A DNA stretch of 64,000 nucleotides from Chloroflexi bacterium AL-N1 (GCA_013122435.1 WYDT01000003.1:124001-188000); one strand, 5' to 3'. Counted from the first letter of the stretch, positions 40,824-50,283 are shown. Notes: generated from the sequence alone by a model not told the origin. Numbers and translations are program-made.

Positions 40824-42500
40824 ATGGCAAAAAACAGATTGCGCGTAATTCCTCTAGGAGGGGCAGGCGAGGTTGGGCGCAATATGTGGGTGCTCGAGTA
40901 TGGTGAGGAAATCGTGCTACTTGACTGTGGTGTGATGTTTCCTGAGGATGACATGCTCGGCATCGACCTCGTGCTACCGGATATTACCTATCTCCGTGAA
41001 CAACAGCATAAAATTAAAGCAATTTTGTTGACACACGGTCACGAGGATCATATTGGCGCTACTCCCTATCTGCTTGCCGACCTTGGGTTTCCCCCCATTT
41101 ATGGGACATCGCTGACGATTGGTTTAGTTTCCGCTAAACTCAAAGAACGTCGCTTGCTCGATCAAGCGACACTGAATCGATTTGAGGCTGGGGATACCAT
41201 AACTATCGACTCATTTAAGGTAGAGCCGTTCCACGTAGCCCACTCCATTCCCGACACAGTAGGGTTAGCGATCACAACACCAGCAGGTCTCGCTGTTTAT
41301 CTGACTGACTGGAAGTTTGATCATACTCCTGTTGACGGACTACCCACGGATATTACCAAAATGACTGAGTTAGGTCTTCAGTCACCATTAGTGCTGATTA
41401 CTGACTGTGTTCGTGTTGAGTCTAAAGGGTACACGCCTAGCGAACAGGCCGTCGGTGAAGCTTTTGACAATATCTTTGCGACGGCACCAGGGCGAATTAT
41501 TATTGCCTCGTTTGCGTCAAATATTGGGCGTGTGCAGCAGGCTATCGACTCTGCGGAGGCCTATGGCCGCAAAGTTTTACTAGTTGGACGCAGTATGGAA
41601 AATAATAGCCGTATTGCCCGCGACCTGGGTTACCTGCGTGTTGAGCAACAAACGTTGATACGCCCAAATGAAGCAGGTCATTATCCTGATGACCAGATTG
41701 CAGTTATCTGCACAGGTAGTCAGGGTGAACCGCTTTCAGCACTGGCTCGCATGGCCAATCGCGATTACCCTCATGTGAAAATTAAGGAGGGTGATACCGT
41801 GGTGGTCTCGGCGACGCCTATTCCAGGTAATGAGATTTCTGTAAGTCGTGTCATTAACAATCTCTTCCGTCTCGGTGCAGATGTCATTTATGGCAATAAT
41901 GTTGGTGTTCATGTTTCAGGTCACGCTGCTCAGGAAGAATTGAAGATGGTCGTTTCCATGTTGAAACCTGAGTTTATTGTCCCTTTCCATGGCGATTATC
42001 GTCACATGGTGTTGTATCGCCGATTGATTGGTAGTATGCAACAATTGACTGATGAGGCGAATATTATATTGCCTGAAAATGGCGCCATTATGGAATTCAG
42101 CCGTAATTATGGCAAGGTGATCGGCAAGGCCCAGGTTGGGTATGTCTATGTTGATGGTACAACTGTAGGAGATGTAGGGAACGTGGTGGTCCGCGACCGT
42201 CAGATGTTATCGCGCGATGGCATTCTGATGGTGGTCGTCAGCATTGATCGGTCAAATGGTACGATTGTCGCAGGGCCAGATATTGTGTCACGTGGCTTTG
42301 TGTATATGCGTCAATCTGATGATCTCATCGACTCAACCAAAGAAGTTGTTCGCGAAGCCTTCAAAACTCATGATAATAACGGCAAGACTGAACTGAATAT
42401 CTCATTTGTGGGTCGTAAAATCAAGGATGTTGTGAGTGAGCATCTGTATGCACAAACTAAACGCCGCCCGATGGTATTGCCAATGGTAATGGAAGTATAA
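40824..42500 (+). CDS. rnj: Ribonuclease J
   Basis: A 558-residue metallo-beta-lactamase/beta-CASP nuclease. LGGAGEVGRNMWVLEYG opens the fold; the zinc motif HGHEDH is at 71-76 with further His in EPFHVAHSIPD and FIVPFHGDYRHM; SGHAAQEELKMV is the beta-CASP motif. The C-terminal domain (about 450-558) is present. RNase J has endo- and 5'-3' exoribonuclease activity and matures rRNA and mRNA. The ATG at 40824 has no clear ribosome site next to it. A strong terminator follows. Confidence 0.93.
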   Translation: MAKNRLRVIPLGGAGEVGRNMWVLEYGEEIVLLDCGVMFPEDDMLGIDLVLPDITYLREQQHKIKAILLTHGHEDHIGATPYLLADLGFPPIYGTSLTIGLVSAKLKERRLLDQATLNRFEAGDTITIDSFKVEPFHVAHSIPDTVGLAITTPAGLAVYLTDWKFDHTPVDGLPTDITKMTELGLQSPLVLITDCVRVESKGYTPSEQAVGEAFDNIFATAPGRIIIASFASNIGRVQQAIDSAEAYGRKVLLVGRSMENNSRIARDLGYLRVEQQTLIRPNEAGHYPDDQIAVICTGSQGEPLSALARMANRDYPHVKIKEGDTVVVSATPIPGNEISVSRVINNLFRLGADVIYGNNVGVHVSGHAAQEELKMVVSMLKPEFIVPFHGDYRHMVLYRRLIGSMQQLTDEANIILPENGAIMEFSRNYGKVIGKAQVGYVYVDGTTVGDVGNVVVRDRQMLSRDGILMVVVSIDRSNGTIVAGPDIVSRGFVYMRQSDDLIDSTKEVVREAFKTHDNNGKTELNISFVGRKIKDVVSEHLYAQTKRRPMVLPMVMEV

Positions 42501-42512
42501 CTACCATTTAGG

Positions 42513-42556
42513 AAAGGTGCACTGTGGACTCTATTTGTTTACAGTGCACCTTTTTG
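42513..42556. terminator. Terminator between rnj and the rimI-like gene
   Basis: AAAGGTGCACTGT and ACAGTGCACCTTT form a perfect 13 bp stem with a 15-base loop, followed by TTTGT; the reverse strand also has an A/T flank, so it can serve both convergent genes. Confidence 0.8.
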
Positions 42557-42577
42557 TATGTTGCCGTTTGTGTTGCT

Positions 42578-43291
42578 TTAGTAGCGACGTGGGTAGGATG
42601 CTGCGGCAATGTCGGTAGCTGATTTGACAGGTGTATCGGCGGCTTCTTGTCGTAACCGTTCAAATAATAGTCCACGAAGCTCGTATAACCGCTCCTGATA
42701 GCTTTTTGATTGAATGCTGTCAGTCGACATAATAAGCGCATCTTCACCATTGTCAGTATAGTAACGGGTACGTTTACCAAAGGGATGAAAGCCATATTTT
42801 AGATAGAGTTGTTGAGCGACCACATTACTTATACGCACCTCTAATGTGAGTAGATCTGCATTGGTTGAAAGGGCTTGATCGATAAGCCCATTCAGCAGTA
42901 ATTCGCCAATACCGCGCCCCCGATATATTGGATCAACGGCAATAGTGGTAATATGTGCCTCATCAACACAAGTCCATAAGCCGCCATATCCCACTATGAA
43001 ATAACGTATATCAGGTGTTTCAGAGGATGCTCCAAGCAAGACAGATAGGACATTTGAAAGAAATCCACGCCCCGATGTATCAGGATTGCGTTCTTCTCGT
43101 GGCGGTGGGGGTACAGGGCTGGCCTTCCCAACGATATAGCGATTGTTAGAAGGATTACGCAATTCATTCCGATATGTGTTTGCCGACCAGTGTGTCGAAA
43201 AACTCTGTTGTTCGATCTCCTGGACACGCTCAATATCGGTCTCTATCATTGGATCTATAAAATAGTACACTATAGCCTCAGCTTGCTGCAT
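42578..43291 (-). CDS. rimI: GNAT acetyltransferase, RimI-like
   Basis: A 237-residue GNAT protein. RVQEIEQQSFSTHWSANTYRNEL near 22-44 and the acetyl-CoA loop HITTIAVDPIYRGRGIGELLLNGLI near 113-137, then LEVRISNVVAQQLYLKYGFHPFGKRTRYY, match RimI, which acetylates the N-terminus of ribosomal protein S18 and can also act on others. It is longer than the usual 150 or so residues: a Pro/Arg-rich insert (about 57-85) and a 45-residue C-terminal extension. The reading is convergent with rnj. Exact target uncertain. Confidence 0.8.
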   Translation of the reverse strand: MQQAEAIVYYFIDPMIETDIERVQEIEQQSFSTHWSANTYRNELRNPSNNRYIVGKASPVPPPPREERNPDTSGRGFLSNVLSVLLGASSETPDIRYFIVGYGGLWTCVDEAHITTIAVDPIYRGRGIGELLLNGLIDQALSTNADLLTLEVRISNVVAQQLYLKYGFHPFGKRTRYYTDNGEDALIMSTDSIQSKSYQERLYELRGLLFERLRQEAADTPVKSATDIAAASYPRRY

Positions 43292-43339
43292 TTTGTTGCT
43301 ATTGCAGTTTCTGAATATCAGTATAGCTTACTTTGTGGG

Positions 43340-44152
43340 TTATGGTTCTACGGCCTGGGCACTTGTCACTTGTAAGAATTCGGTATAAGCACCCTCGTGT
43401 CCAAAACTACCCTCACTTTGAAAATCTCCAGTTACCTCAACTAATCCCCAGACATAAGTATTGTTTGGCCCTACATTCAGTTCGCCGGCTACATCTGGTG
43501 GGAAGCCCTCCATCCAAATCTTGGCTCCAATCGGCTGTGGGTTTCTTCCATCATCTTCGGTTGAGATGCCTTCAGATAGTACAAAGATGAGCCCATTCCA
43601 AAAGTAATAACCACGTGTTGTTACTGGTTGGCCATTGTATGTTGATGGATTACTGGCCAGATCAGCAAACGTGATTTTGCCATCGCCTAACGCCTCATCT
43701 GATACACGTGTTTCTGTCCGCCGGACCTGTGCAATAGGATCAACGGCTGTTACATCGAGTTGATACTGATATTGACTCTCTGGGCCAAATGCTCCATCAG
43801 CTGCAAATTGACCAGTAACCCGTACAGCTCCATACACAGAATCGCCCGGTTGATGGAGAAAGTCACGAACTTCCTCTTCTGGAAAATTCTCTAGCCAAAT
43901 TTGGTCACCGATTGGTTGGGCATCCAAGCCATTGTCCAACGTACTTACACCAAAGGCTAGGACTGATAGCCCCCCACGCCCAATATATGTCCCATCAATA
44001 GTAACTTCTGTGCCATTATACGTATCTGCTTCAGCAACAATAGAAGGTACTAAGTTTTCTTCTGCCTGTCCACACGCGGCAAGTACCAACACACTCACAC
44101 TAATCAAAAGTATGTTTTTAACGCGGCGGCTCAAAAAAACGTGGTGCAACAA
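43340..44152 (-). CDS. Lipoprotein with two related domains
   Basis: The start is a TTG at 44152, chosen because AAGGAG lies 8 bp before it. The signal ends in a lipobox, VLVLAAC (Cys about 27), so it is probably anchored to the membrane from outside. Two homologous halves follow: about 30-140 (YNGTEVTIDGTYIGRGGLSVLAFGVSTLDNGLDAQPIGDQIWLENFP) and about 160-268 (YNGQPVTTRGYYFWNGLIFVLSEGISTEDDGRNPQPIGAKIWMEGFP). Each resembles an OB-fold-like module. No enzyme motif. Function unknown; the duplicate suggests a binding role. Confidence 0.7.
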   Translation of the reverse strand: MLHHVFLSRRVKNILLISVSVLVLAACGQAEENLVPSIVAEADTYNGTEVTIDGTYIGRGGLSVLAFGVSTLDNGLDAQPIGDQIWLENFPEEEVRDFLHQPGDSVYGAVRVTGQFAADGAFGPESQYQYQLDVTAVDPIAQVRRTETRVSDEALGDGKITFADLASNPSTYNGQPVTTRGYYFWNGLIFVLSEGISTEDDGRNPQPIGAKIWMEGFPPDVAGELNVGPNNTYVWGLVEVTGDFQSEGSFGHEGAYTEFLQVTSAQAVEP

Positions 44153-44339
44153 GATTTTATCTCCTTAAAACCATAAATAACTGTATATTACTTTGTTTCA
44201 CTACATGTACTTTTTTGTAAGAGTATAGATTTAGGGAAAGATTACGCCCAGCATTATAGGATTCACAGAACAAGTTGTCAAAATACCTCTTTGCTCATGC
44301 AGGTGTAATCGAGTTGTCATGTCACCCCCCGCGATTCTA

Positions 44340-44369
44340 TTGACCCGGCTCGCTCATTTTTCATATAAT
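44340..44369 (+). promoter_or_regulatory. Promoter of the coiled-coil membrane protein gene
   Basis: TTGACC (44340-44345) and TATAAT (44364-44369) are 18 bp apart. The expected start of transcription coincides with the AGGAGG ribosome site (44376-44381), so the mRNA would have nearly no leader. The box is otherwise close to consensus. Confidence 0.5.
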
Positions 44370-44386
44370 CATTGCAGGAGGTCATT

Positions 44387-45013
44387 ATGACATCGTTATT
44401 TGTAGCATTGGGTATTACTGTGCTGGCGCTTTTAGCTTTGTTGTTATGGTTTGTGCCACACTTATTGCAACAACAAGCCAATCGTGTTGCTAATGAAACC
44501 AAACAACTGCGCGAAATGCTGCTTGATTTGCTGAATGAGCAGGAAGCGGTTACATTGCGCCAGACACAACTGGGGAGTTCGCTTTCCCAACTTCGTGATC
44601 AAATTGAAAAAGTGGCAAAAATTGGTTATAGCGGATCGGATGCACTCTCCGCCCATTCCAATCGTGAATTGCAGGTACTGGAGTATCGTGTAGGAGAATT
44701 GCAACATCAATTGCATGACTGGTTTGAACATCAGCGCAAACATCATCATAAACAGGCATCACAAGATAATGAGTCTTGGGCATATTTATTGAGTCTGTTG
44801 TCAACTGTACAAGAGCGGGTTCATCTGCTTTCTGAAGATCGAGCTCAAGAAGTCGCTGGGGTGCAGGCACAAACCTTGCTTACTGAACTTGAACAAGAAA
44901 TGGGAAACTTGCGTGGTATCTCGCAGGACATCGAAAAACTACAATGGCGCTTGCGCCGTTCACTGCATGACCGTCATTTGGATCAACTAGAGGTTACTTC
45001 CTCATACAAGTAA
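44387..45013 (+). CDS. Membrane-anchored coiled-coil protein
   Basis: The start at 44387 has AGGAGG 5 bp upstream. The 208 residues comprise one membrane helix (about 3-22) and then a long alpha-helical coiled coil with many Gln, Glu, Leu and His (about 25-200), including a basic HQRKHHHKQ stretch. The shape recalls the N-terminus of RmuC or other anchored coiled coils, but no RmuC nuclease domain is present. Function unknown. Confidence 0.6.
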   Translation: MTSLFVALGITVLALLALLLWFVPHLLQQQANRVANETKQLREMLLDLLNEQEAVTLRQTQLGSSLSQLRDQIEKVAKIGYSGSDALSAHSNRELQVLEYRVGELQHQLHDWFEHQRKHHHKQASQDNESWAYLLSLLSTVQERVHLLSEDRAQEVAGVQAQTLLTELEQEMGNLRGISQDIEKLQWRLRRSLHDRHLDQLEVTSSYK

Positions 45014-45300
45014 CTTTGCAACATGGCTTATGTTGCCGATGTCAAACACTTGTGTGACAACCCAGAAAGATGAAGAACCCAGCTATTGCTTCGAAACGAT
45101 CTCAAAATCGTATCATTTAGATATTTTATACGGTATACTATTGCGAACCTGTTTAGAACGTAACGTTTAATTTTATGGATGTCACAGATTTGTAATGTCG
45201 TGACCGTGTATAAATGTATAATTATGTTATAGTAGCATGGAGTAAAGTCAACTCCACGTCACACCCTAAATCACCGTAAACAAGATAGTAGGTGCCACTT

Positions 45301-46170
45301 ATGAGCATCATGGTCATTGATCGGCAAGTAGTACATTACGAGGTCTTTGGTCAAGGGCAGCCCGTTTTATTTTTGCATGGTTGGCTAGGTAGCTGGCGCT
45401 ACTGGTATCCAACTATAGAGCATGTTTCAGAACACTTTCGGGCCTATTCATTTGACTTCTGGGGCTTTGGTGAATCTCGTCGACAGCAGACACAAGCGAG
45501 CATTCAGAACTATTCCGATCAAGTCATTCGTTTCCTTGATGAAATGGGTATCGATAAAGTTACGCTTATTGGTCATTCAATGGGTGGCATGGTTGCACTT
45601 AAAACGGCAATTAATCATCCCAAAAGGATTGGTCGTGTAGCAGCAGTTGGTGCTCCTATCGTTGGTGATTCGTTGTCGTGGTTGCTAAAACTGACTGACC
45701 GGCCTGTCATGGCCGATGCGTTTGCTCGTGTGAACTGGCTCCGTCGCTATATGTTTCGTTTGTTTCTGGGCGAGACAAATGATCCTGCCGTTCATGAAAT
45801 ACTTGATGACAGTGTCAAGTCCAGTTCGACAACACTACGACGTGCAGTTGGTTCCATGTGGCGCACCGATCTTCGCCCCGAGCTATCTCGGTTAATAGTT
45901 CCGTCGTTGATTGTGCATGGTGGGCGAGATGAAATTGTTCATCCTAATCAAGCTGATCTCTTTGAGAAAGTTCCCGCAGCACAGGTTGTTGTTATGCCAG
46001 AGAGCCGCCACTTCCCTTTTCTTGATGAGCCCGAACTGTTTAACGATATTCTTATTCGCTTCTTAAAGCAAAGTGCTCCGCAACACCTTATGCCCCGAGT
46101 ACCAGTCCGCCAACCTAAACCGGTACGTCCTGCACCCTCTCATATCCCGAGTTCCAATTCACCAAACTAG
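45301..46170 (+). CDS. Alpha/beta hydrolase
   Basis: The ATG at 45301 follows AGGTG and a GTG at 45292 that is less likely. Of 289 residues, VLFLHGWLGSWRYW (oxyanion hole) is near 23-36, DFWGFGESR near 56, TLIGHSMGGMVALK near 92 with the nucleophile Ser, VHGGRDEIVHP near 207 (Asp) and ESRHFPFLDEP near 235 (His): a complete triad. The last 40 residues are Pro/Arg-rich and disordered. Substrate unknown; such hydrolases include esterases and haloperoxidase-like enzymes. The upstream 290 bp hold a small TGGAGT/ACTCCA hairpin (45238-45256) and TATA-like boxes but no gene. Confidence 0.8.
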   Translation: MSIMVIDRQVVHYEVFGQGQPVLFLHGWLGSWRYWYPTIEHVSEHFRAYSFDFWGFGESRRQQTQASIQNYSDQVIRFLDEMGIDKVTLIGHSMGGMVALKTAINHPKRIGRVAAVGAPIVGDSLSWLLKLTDRPVMADAFARVNWLRRYMFRLFLGETNDPAVHEILDDSVKSSSTTLRRAVGSMWRTDLRPELSRLIVPSLIVHGGRDEIVHPNQADLFEKVPAAQVVVMPESRHFPFLDEPELFNDILIRFLKQSAPQHLMPRVPVRQPKPVRPAPSHIPSSNSPN

Positions 46171-46251
46171 ATTAGTATGTCATCGCAAAAGGTGCAGTCC
46201 ATATTAACATGGCAAAACAGATGGCATTTGTCATGAGATACAATAGTTTCC

Positions 46252-46280
46252 TTGACGGAACACCTCCTTTGGGCTACCAT
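46252..46280 (+). promoter_or_regulatory. Candidate promoter for the phosphohexomutase gene group
   Basis: TTGACG (46252-46257) and TACCAT (46275-46280) are 17 bp apart, about 105 bp before the chosen start of the mutase gene. Confidence 0.4.
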
Positions 46281-46385
46281 CCCCATGGACTATATAGTAA
46301 AATTCGCTGTTAAAAGCATAACGTATCTGAGTATTGCATTGATGTTACGGTGTTCTATGTGTGTAGATACTCTATGAGGACTAAC

Positions 46386-47759
46386 ATGCGCGATATGATC
46401 AACCCTGGTATTTTTCGAGCCTATGATATTCGAGGTGTCGTTGATGAAGATCTCTCAGAGTCTGTCTATTATCGTTTAGGTCAGGCATCTGGTACGTATT
46501 TTCGTCGCCGGGAAGGTCGTACAATTGTGGTTGGACGTGATGCGCGTCTGACATCGCCTGCATATGCGACTGCGTTGATCGATGGTATGCGTAATACAGG
46601 TTGTGATATTATTGATCTTGGTATGGTGCCAACACCTGTGATGTATTTTGCACTGGCTTATTTACAAGTTGATGGTGGTGCGATTGTTTCAGCGAGTCAC
46701 AATCCACCTAACTTCAATGGTTTAAAATTACGTCAATCGCATCCTGTCTACGGAGGAGAACCACTGGATGGTCATGCTATCCAGGAAATTGGTCGCTTGG
46801 CTAATACAAGCGATTTTGTCACTGGTCAAGGTTCCTATGAGCAACAGGATATCAGTGATGCGTATATCAAAGATGCTGTGAAACACTGTAAGCTGTCACA
46901 ACCAGTAAAAGTGGTACTTGATGCCGGCAATGGGGCGGGAGGACCAATAGGTCAGCGCACTTTAGAGGCTATTGGATGCGAAGTAGTTCCGCTCTATGTT
47001 GAGCCAGATGGTCGCTTTCCTAATCATCATCCTGATCCTTTGAAAGAAGCCAATCTGCACGATCTCATTGCAACTGTACGTTCTACAGGCGCAGTACTCG
47101 GGATTGGTCTAGATGGTGACGCGGATCGGTTAGGAGTGGTTGATAACGCGGGGAACATGGTGTTTGCAGATCGCTATCTCATTGTGTTGGCGCAACATGT
47201 ATTGGCAGATGGTCCGGCATCGATTGTGTTTGACGTAAAGTGTAGTAGTATTTTGCCTGATGCGATACAATCATTTGGTGGGACGCCAGTGATGTCGAAA
47301 ACGGGCTATCCCAATCAATCGGCCAAAATGCGTGAGGTTGCTGCGCCACTTGCCGGTGAACTTAGCGGTCATGTGCTGACGAACCTGCCGTATCACACAC
47401 ACGATGATGGTATCTTTGCCGGATGTTACCTGCTCTCTGCACTGGTTCAGGCAGGACACACCCTTGAACAGGCACTACAACCATATCCAGCTTTATCGGC
47501 ACTGTCTGAAGGGCGTATCCCCTTTGATGAAGCGAAGAAATTTCAAGTGGTTGACTATTTGCGTGAGCAGTTTTCACAAACACATACCATCATTGATATT
47601 GATGGGGTGCGGGTAGAGTTTGGTGATGGTTGGGGATTAGTCCGTGCATCCAACACCGAACCTGCTATTACAACTCGTTTTGAAGCTCATACGATGACTC
47701 GTACTGCTGAAATCCGAGATCTGATGATGGAGAAGGTTACGGCCTTTCGAGAGATATAA
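46386..47759 (+). CDS. manB: Phosphomannomutase/phosphoglucomutase
   Basis: The start at 46386 has GAGGA 6 bp upstream; two upstream in-frame Met codons lack a site. The 457 residues show all four mutase motifs: SASHNP (102-107, catalytic Ser104), DGDADR (243-248, metal), GELSGH (324-329, sugar specificity) and RASNTEP (near 427, phosphate). The enzyme interconverts hexose 6- and 1-phosphates for GDP-mannose or other nucleotide sugars. It heads a run of five or six genes in the same direction, of which the next is a mutase homologue without the active site. Confidence 0.9.
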   Translation: MRDMINPGIFRAYDIRGVVDEDLSESVYYRLGQASGTYFRRREGRTIVVGRDARLTSPAYATALIDGMRNTGCDIIDLGMVPTPVMYFALAYLQVDGGAIVSASHNPPNFNGLKLRQSHPVYGGEPLDGHAIQEIGRLANTSDFVTGQGSYEQQDISDAYIKDAVKHCKLSQPVKVVLDAGNGAGGPIGQRTLEAIGCEVVPLYVEPDGRFPNHHPDPLKEANLHDLIATVRSTGAVLGIGLDGDADRLGVVDNAGNMVFADRYLIVLAQHVLADGPASIVFDVKCSSILPDAIQSFGGTPVMSKTGYPNQSAKMREVAAPLAGELSGHVLTNLPYHTHDDGIFAGCYLLSALVQAGHTLEQALQPYPALSALSEGRIPFDEAKKFQVVDYLREQFSQTHTIIDIDGVRVEFGDGWGLVRASNTEPAITTRFEAHTMTRTAEIRDLMMEKVTAFREI

Positions 47760-47872
47760 TTCTATGTTGTGAGTGAGCAGGTGAGCTTTTACTGTAAAGA
47801 GAGTGATCTTTAATTGAATATACTAATACGTAGCATATTTCGCCATGATTGCGAACACGTAATAAAGAGCCT

Positions 47873-49009
47873 ATGAGTCAACGCCCACGTTTACATCGGC
47901 ATTATTGGGAAGGCATCTACTCAGCCAACTTCACGCTTGATAGGATACAGCAGCGTATTCACCATCTTGTTGATGTGTTGAATGCCCATCATTGGAGTTG
48001 TTTAGTCGCTTACGATACGCGTTTCATGGGCAGGCAATTTGCCCATTATGTGTATGATGTGTTGCATATAAGTGGTGTGGAAGCGCATTTTTGCCCCACA
48101 CCAGTGCCAATTCCTTTTGTTGAACTTGCATTGGTGGATCAGCGTTTGGCTGATTGCGCGATTGTGATTTCCGCGGGTAATCGACCGCACTGGTACAACG
48201 GTATTACGGTACTTGCTCCACCAGTTGATGAGCAACTCATGCCAGAACAACATGTACTCGATCCGCCTCAATCGATCTTTCCTTTTCCACCTGTAAGTGA
48301 TATGCTCGGTACTGAAGCAGATCTACACACCCCGTATTTTGATGTTGTTCACTCCATTATTGATATAGAACTCATTCGCAGGTCCACGCTAACGGTCTTT
48401 ATTGATCCGATGAGCGGGAGCACCAGTGGTGCAATACCAGCTTTGATTGGTGATTCTGGTCAAACCAAAGCAATCGAAATTAATCGTGAAATGGATCCGC
48501 TTTTTAGTCGCCAAATACCACACCCTGCTGAAGCTGAACTTAATCGGTTGCGAAAACTGGTGCGAGACAGTGATTCGCATATGGGGATTGCCCTGTCTGC
48601 GGATGGTCGCGCAATTGGTGTGGTTGATACGAATGGTGAGCGCAAGTCACTGCTTGAGGTGACATTGCTCCTCTCTCAATATCTCGTGCGCCAATACCGC
48701 CAGAAAGGTGTAGTGGTTATTCCTCAATGTGCTGATACAGCCATTGATGTAGATGAGTGGGCGCAAAATTTAGGTATCACCGTGGAGGCTTTAGCTGATC
48801 CATCACAGCGCATTATAGATCTGCTCAACAATGATCGTAATAAGCTGCTGGCAGGAGTTACCCCTACTGGTGCGTTAACACTTGGTCGCTACAGCGATTC
48901 ACCTGATGCGATTCTTGCCGCCATGTTACTGATTGAGATGACTGCACGCTCCGGCGGTAAACTTCATACGTTACTTGACGACCTGCATGAGAAAATCGGC
49001 AGCGCATAG
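47873..49009 (+). CDS. Phosphohexomutase homologue lacking the active site
   Basis: A 378-residue protein, starting where the ATG follows AAAGAGCC. It tracks the phosphohexomutase fold: CLVAYDTRFMGRQFAHYV (about 43-60), VISAGNRPHWYNGITV (98-113) at the phosphoserine loop, FIDPMSGSTSGAIPALI, MDPLFSRQIPHPAEAELNRL, GIALSADGRAIGVVDTNGE at the metal loop, and GALTLGRYSDSPDAILAAMLLIEM. The catalytic Ser is Gly102, the three-Asp metal loop is broken, and domain 4 with the phosphate site is missing (ends about 80-90 residues early). It should not be a mutase; a binding or regulatory role is plausible. It lies 113 bp after the intact mutase gene. Confidence 0.75.
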   Translation: MSQRPRLHRHYWEGIYSANFTLDRIQQRIHHLVDVLNAHHWSCLVAYDTRFMGRQFAHYVYDVLHISGVEAHFCPTPVPIPFVELALVDQRLADCAIVISAGNRPHWYNGITVLAPPVDEQLMPEQHVLDPPQSIFPFPPVSDMLGTEADLHTPYFDVVHSIIDIELIRRSTLTVFIDPMSGSTSGAIPALIGDSGQTKAIEINREMDPLFSRQIPHPAEAELNRLRKLVRDSDSHMGIALSADGRAIGVVDTNGERKSLLEVTLLLSQYLVRQYRQKGVVVIPQCADTAIDVDEWAQNLGITVEALADPSQRIIDLLNNDRNKLLAGVTPTGALTLGRYSDSPDAILAAMLLIEMTARSGGKLHTLLDDLHEKIGSA

Positions 49010-49095
49010 TTGTGTTATGATACGGAAATCCTGAGCAAAACATCGTTGATCTCTATGTCATATACACGCAGTTGCGAGGCGGTACTTACTCATTT

Positions 49096-50283
49096 ATGGG
49101 ACGTGTTCTTAATCGTTTATCTTCGCTAGCATATCTGGCTCGCCCGTTAGCTTTGGCCTTTGTTGGCATTGTGCTGCTCTCACTTGGTGCAGCCTATTTT
49201 CTTATTGCTGCGTATCGTGAGGTTCCACTCCCACCTGTGTTTTATTTTTTGACTCTGCAATTTCTCGAAGCCCGCTGGATACGTGGCCTTATTCTCTTAA
49301 TTGCAGGGGGTGGTGTGTTGCTGGTTGGTATGTGGCAGTTGAGTGGTGTGGTTGTTATTCCGCTTCATGCCTCGGCATCTGGTGAAGATGAACTGGTCGT
49401 CGGCTATCGCCAGGCTGCTGTGTCGCCACGTATTACTGCCCTCTCTGGTGGTGCGGGGATTCTCATCCTGGCCAATCTGGGGCGTTACGCGCAACAGCTT
49501 ATGTGTGTCACACCATTACAGGATCCAGTTGAGTATTATTATCGTGCAGCGAGTTTGTTTAACTTCGAAAATGTGATTTATGTCGTGCCAACACCAGAAC
49601 GGGTACAGGTTGATGTCCAACTCAACGATCAGACACATCACAATGTGAAGCATGTGCCACACGATGAGCAACTGGCAGCCCAACACGTTGCTGATATGCG
49701 TTTAACTGATAGCCAGGGGCAGGCGATTAATGTTGCAGTGACACGGCAAACGATTGACTCACTTCGTGATGCTGATGCGATTATTCTCGGTCCGGGTAGT
49801 TTATTTGAGAGCATCATCCCGAATTTGTTGATCACCGAAATCCGTGAAACCATTGCACAAAGTAAGGCGCAAACGATTTACATTTGCAACTTGATGACCG
49901 AACCAGGTTTGACAACGGGCTTTAGTGTGGCCGATCATGTGCGTCAAATTATTCGCTTTGGTGGATTCGCCCCTGACTATGTGTTAGTGAATGCCCAGCG
50001 TATTGAACCAGAAATTCGGCAACTATATGAGACAGCTAACCAAATGCCGGTCTATTTGAACCCTGAGGAATATGAGGAGACGATTGTGAGTGCGACGGAT
50101 CGTCGAGTAACTCACGATGTGGTGGTTGAAGGTTCGATTGTGATCGAAGCTGATCTGGCATCATCGGTTATCCAAAGTGTCGCCTCGCTCGAACACCCCG
50201 GTGCTGTGCGTGCAGTTCGTGTACTACGGCATGATCCTGAGAAGCTGACATCTGCAATTATGGGTATTCTCAGACGTTCGTAG
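49096..50283 (+). CDS. Membrane-anchored YvcK/CofD-like protein
   Basis: The 395 residues start with two membrane helices (about 15-40 and 60-85). The soluble domain (about 105-395) is a diverged YvcK/CofD fold: PRITALSGGAGILILANLGRY near the start, then DADAIILGPGSLFESIIPNLLI, IYICNLMTEPGLTTGFSVADHVRQI, and a VNAQRIEPEI strand, which match the canonical YvcK encoded two genes on. The first nucleotide-loop differs (SGGAG instead of GGGTG) and the usual DDGG-SSG and PGD-R-N loop is missing. YvcK of Bacillus and Listeria binds UDP-GlcNAc and steers envelope synthesis. This one may be a sensor at the membrane that has lost or changed ligand binding. Confidence 0.75.
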   Translation: MGRVLNRLSSLAYLARPLALAFVGIVLLSLGAAYFLIAAYREVPLPPVFYFLTLQFLEARWIRGLILLIAGGGVLLVGMWQLSGVVVIPLHASASGEDELVVGYRQAAVSPRITALSGGAGILILANLGRYAQQLMCVTPLQDPVEYYYRAASLFNFENVIYVVPTPERVQVDVQLNDQTHHNVKHVPHDEQLAAQHVADMRLTDSQGQAINVAVTRQTIDSLRDADAIILGPGSLFESIIPNLLITEIRETIAQSKAQTIYICNLMTEPGLTTGFSVADHVRQIIRFGGFAPDYVLVNAQRIEPEIRQLYETANQMPVYLNPEEYEETIVSATDRRVTHDVVVEGSIVIEADLASSVIQSVASLEHPGAVRAVRVLRHDPEKLTSAIMGILRRS

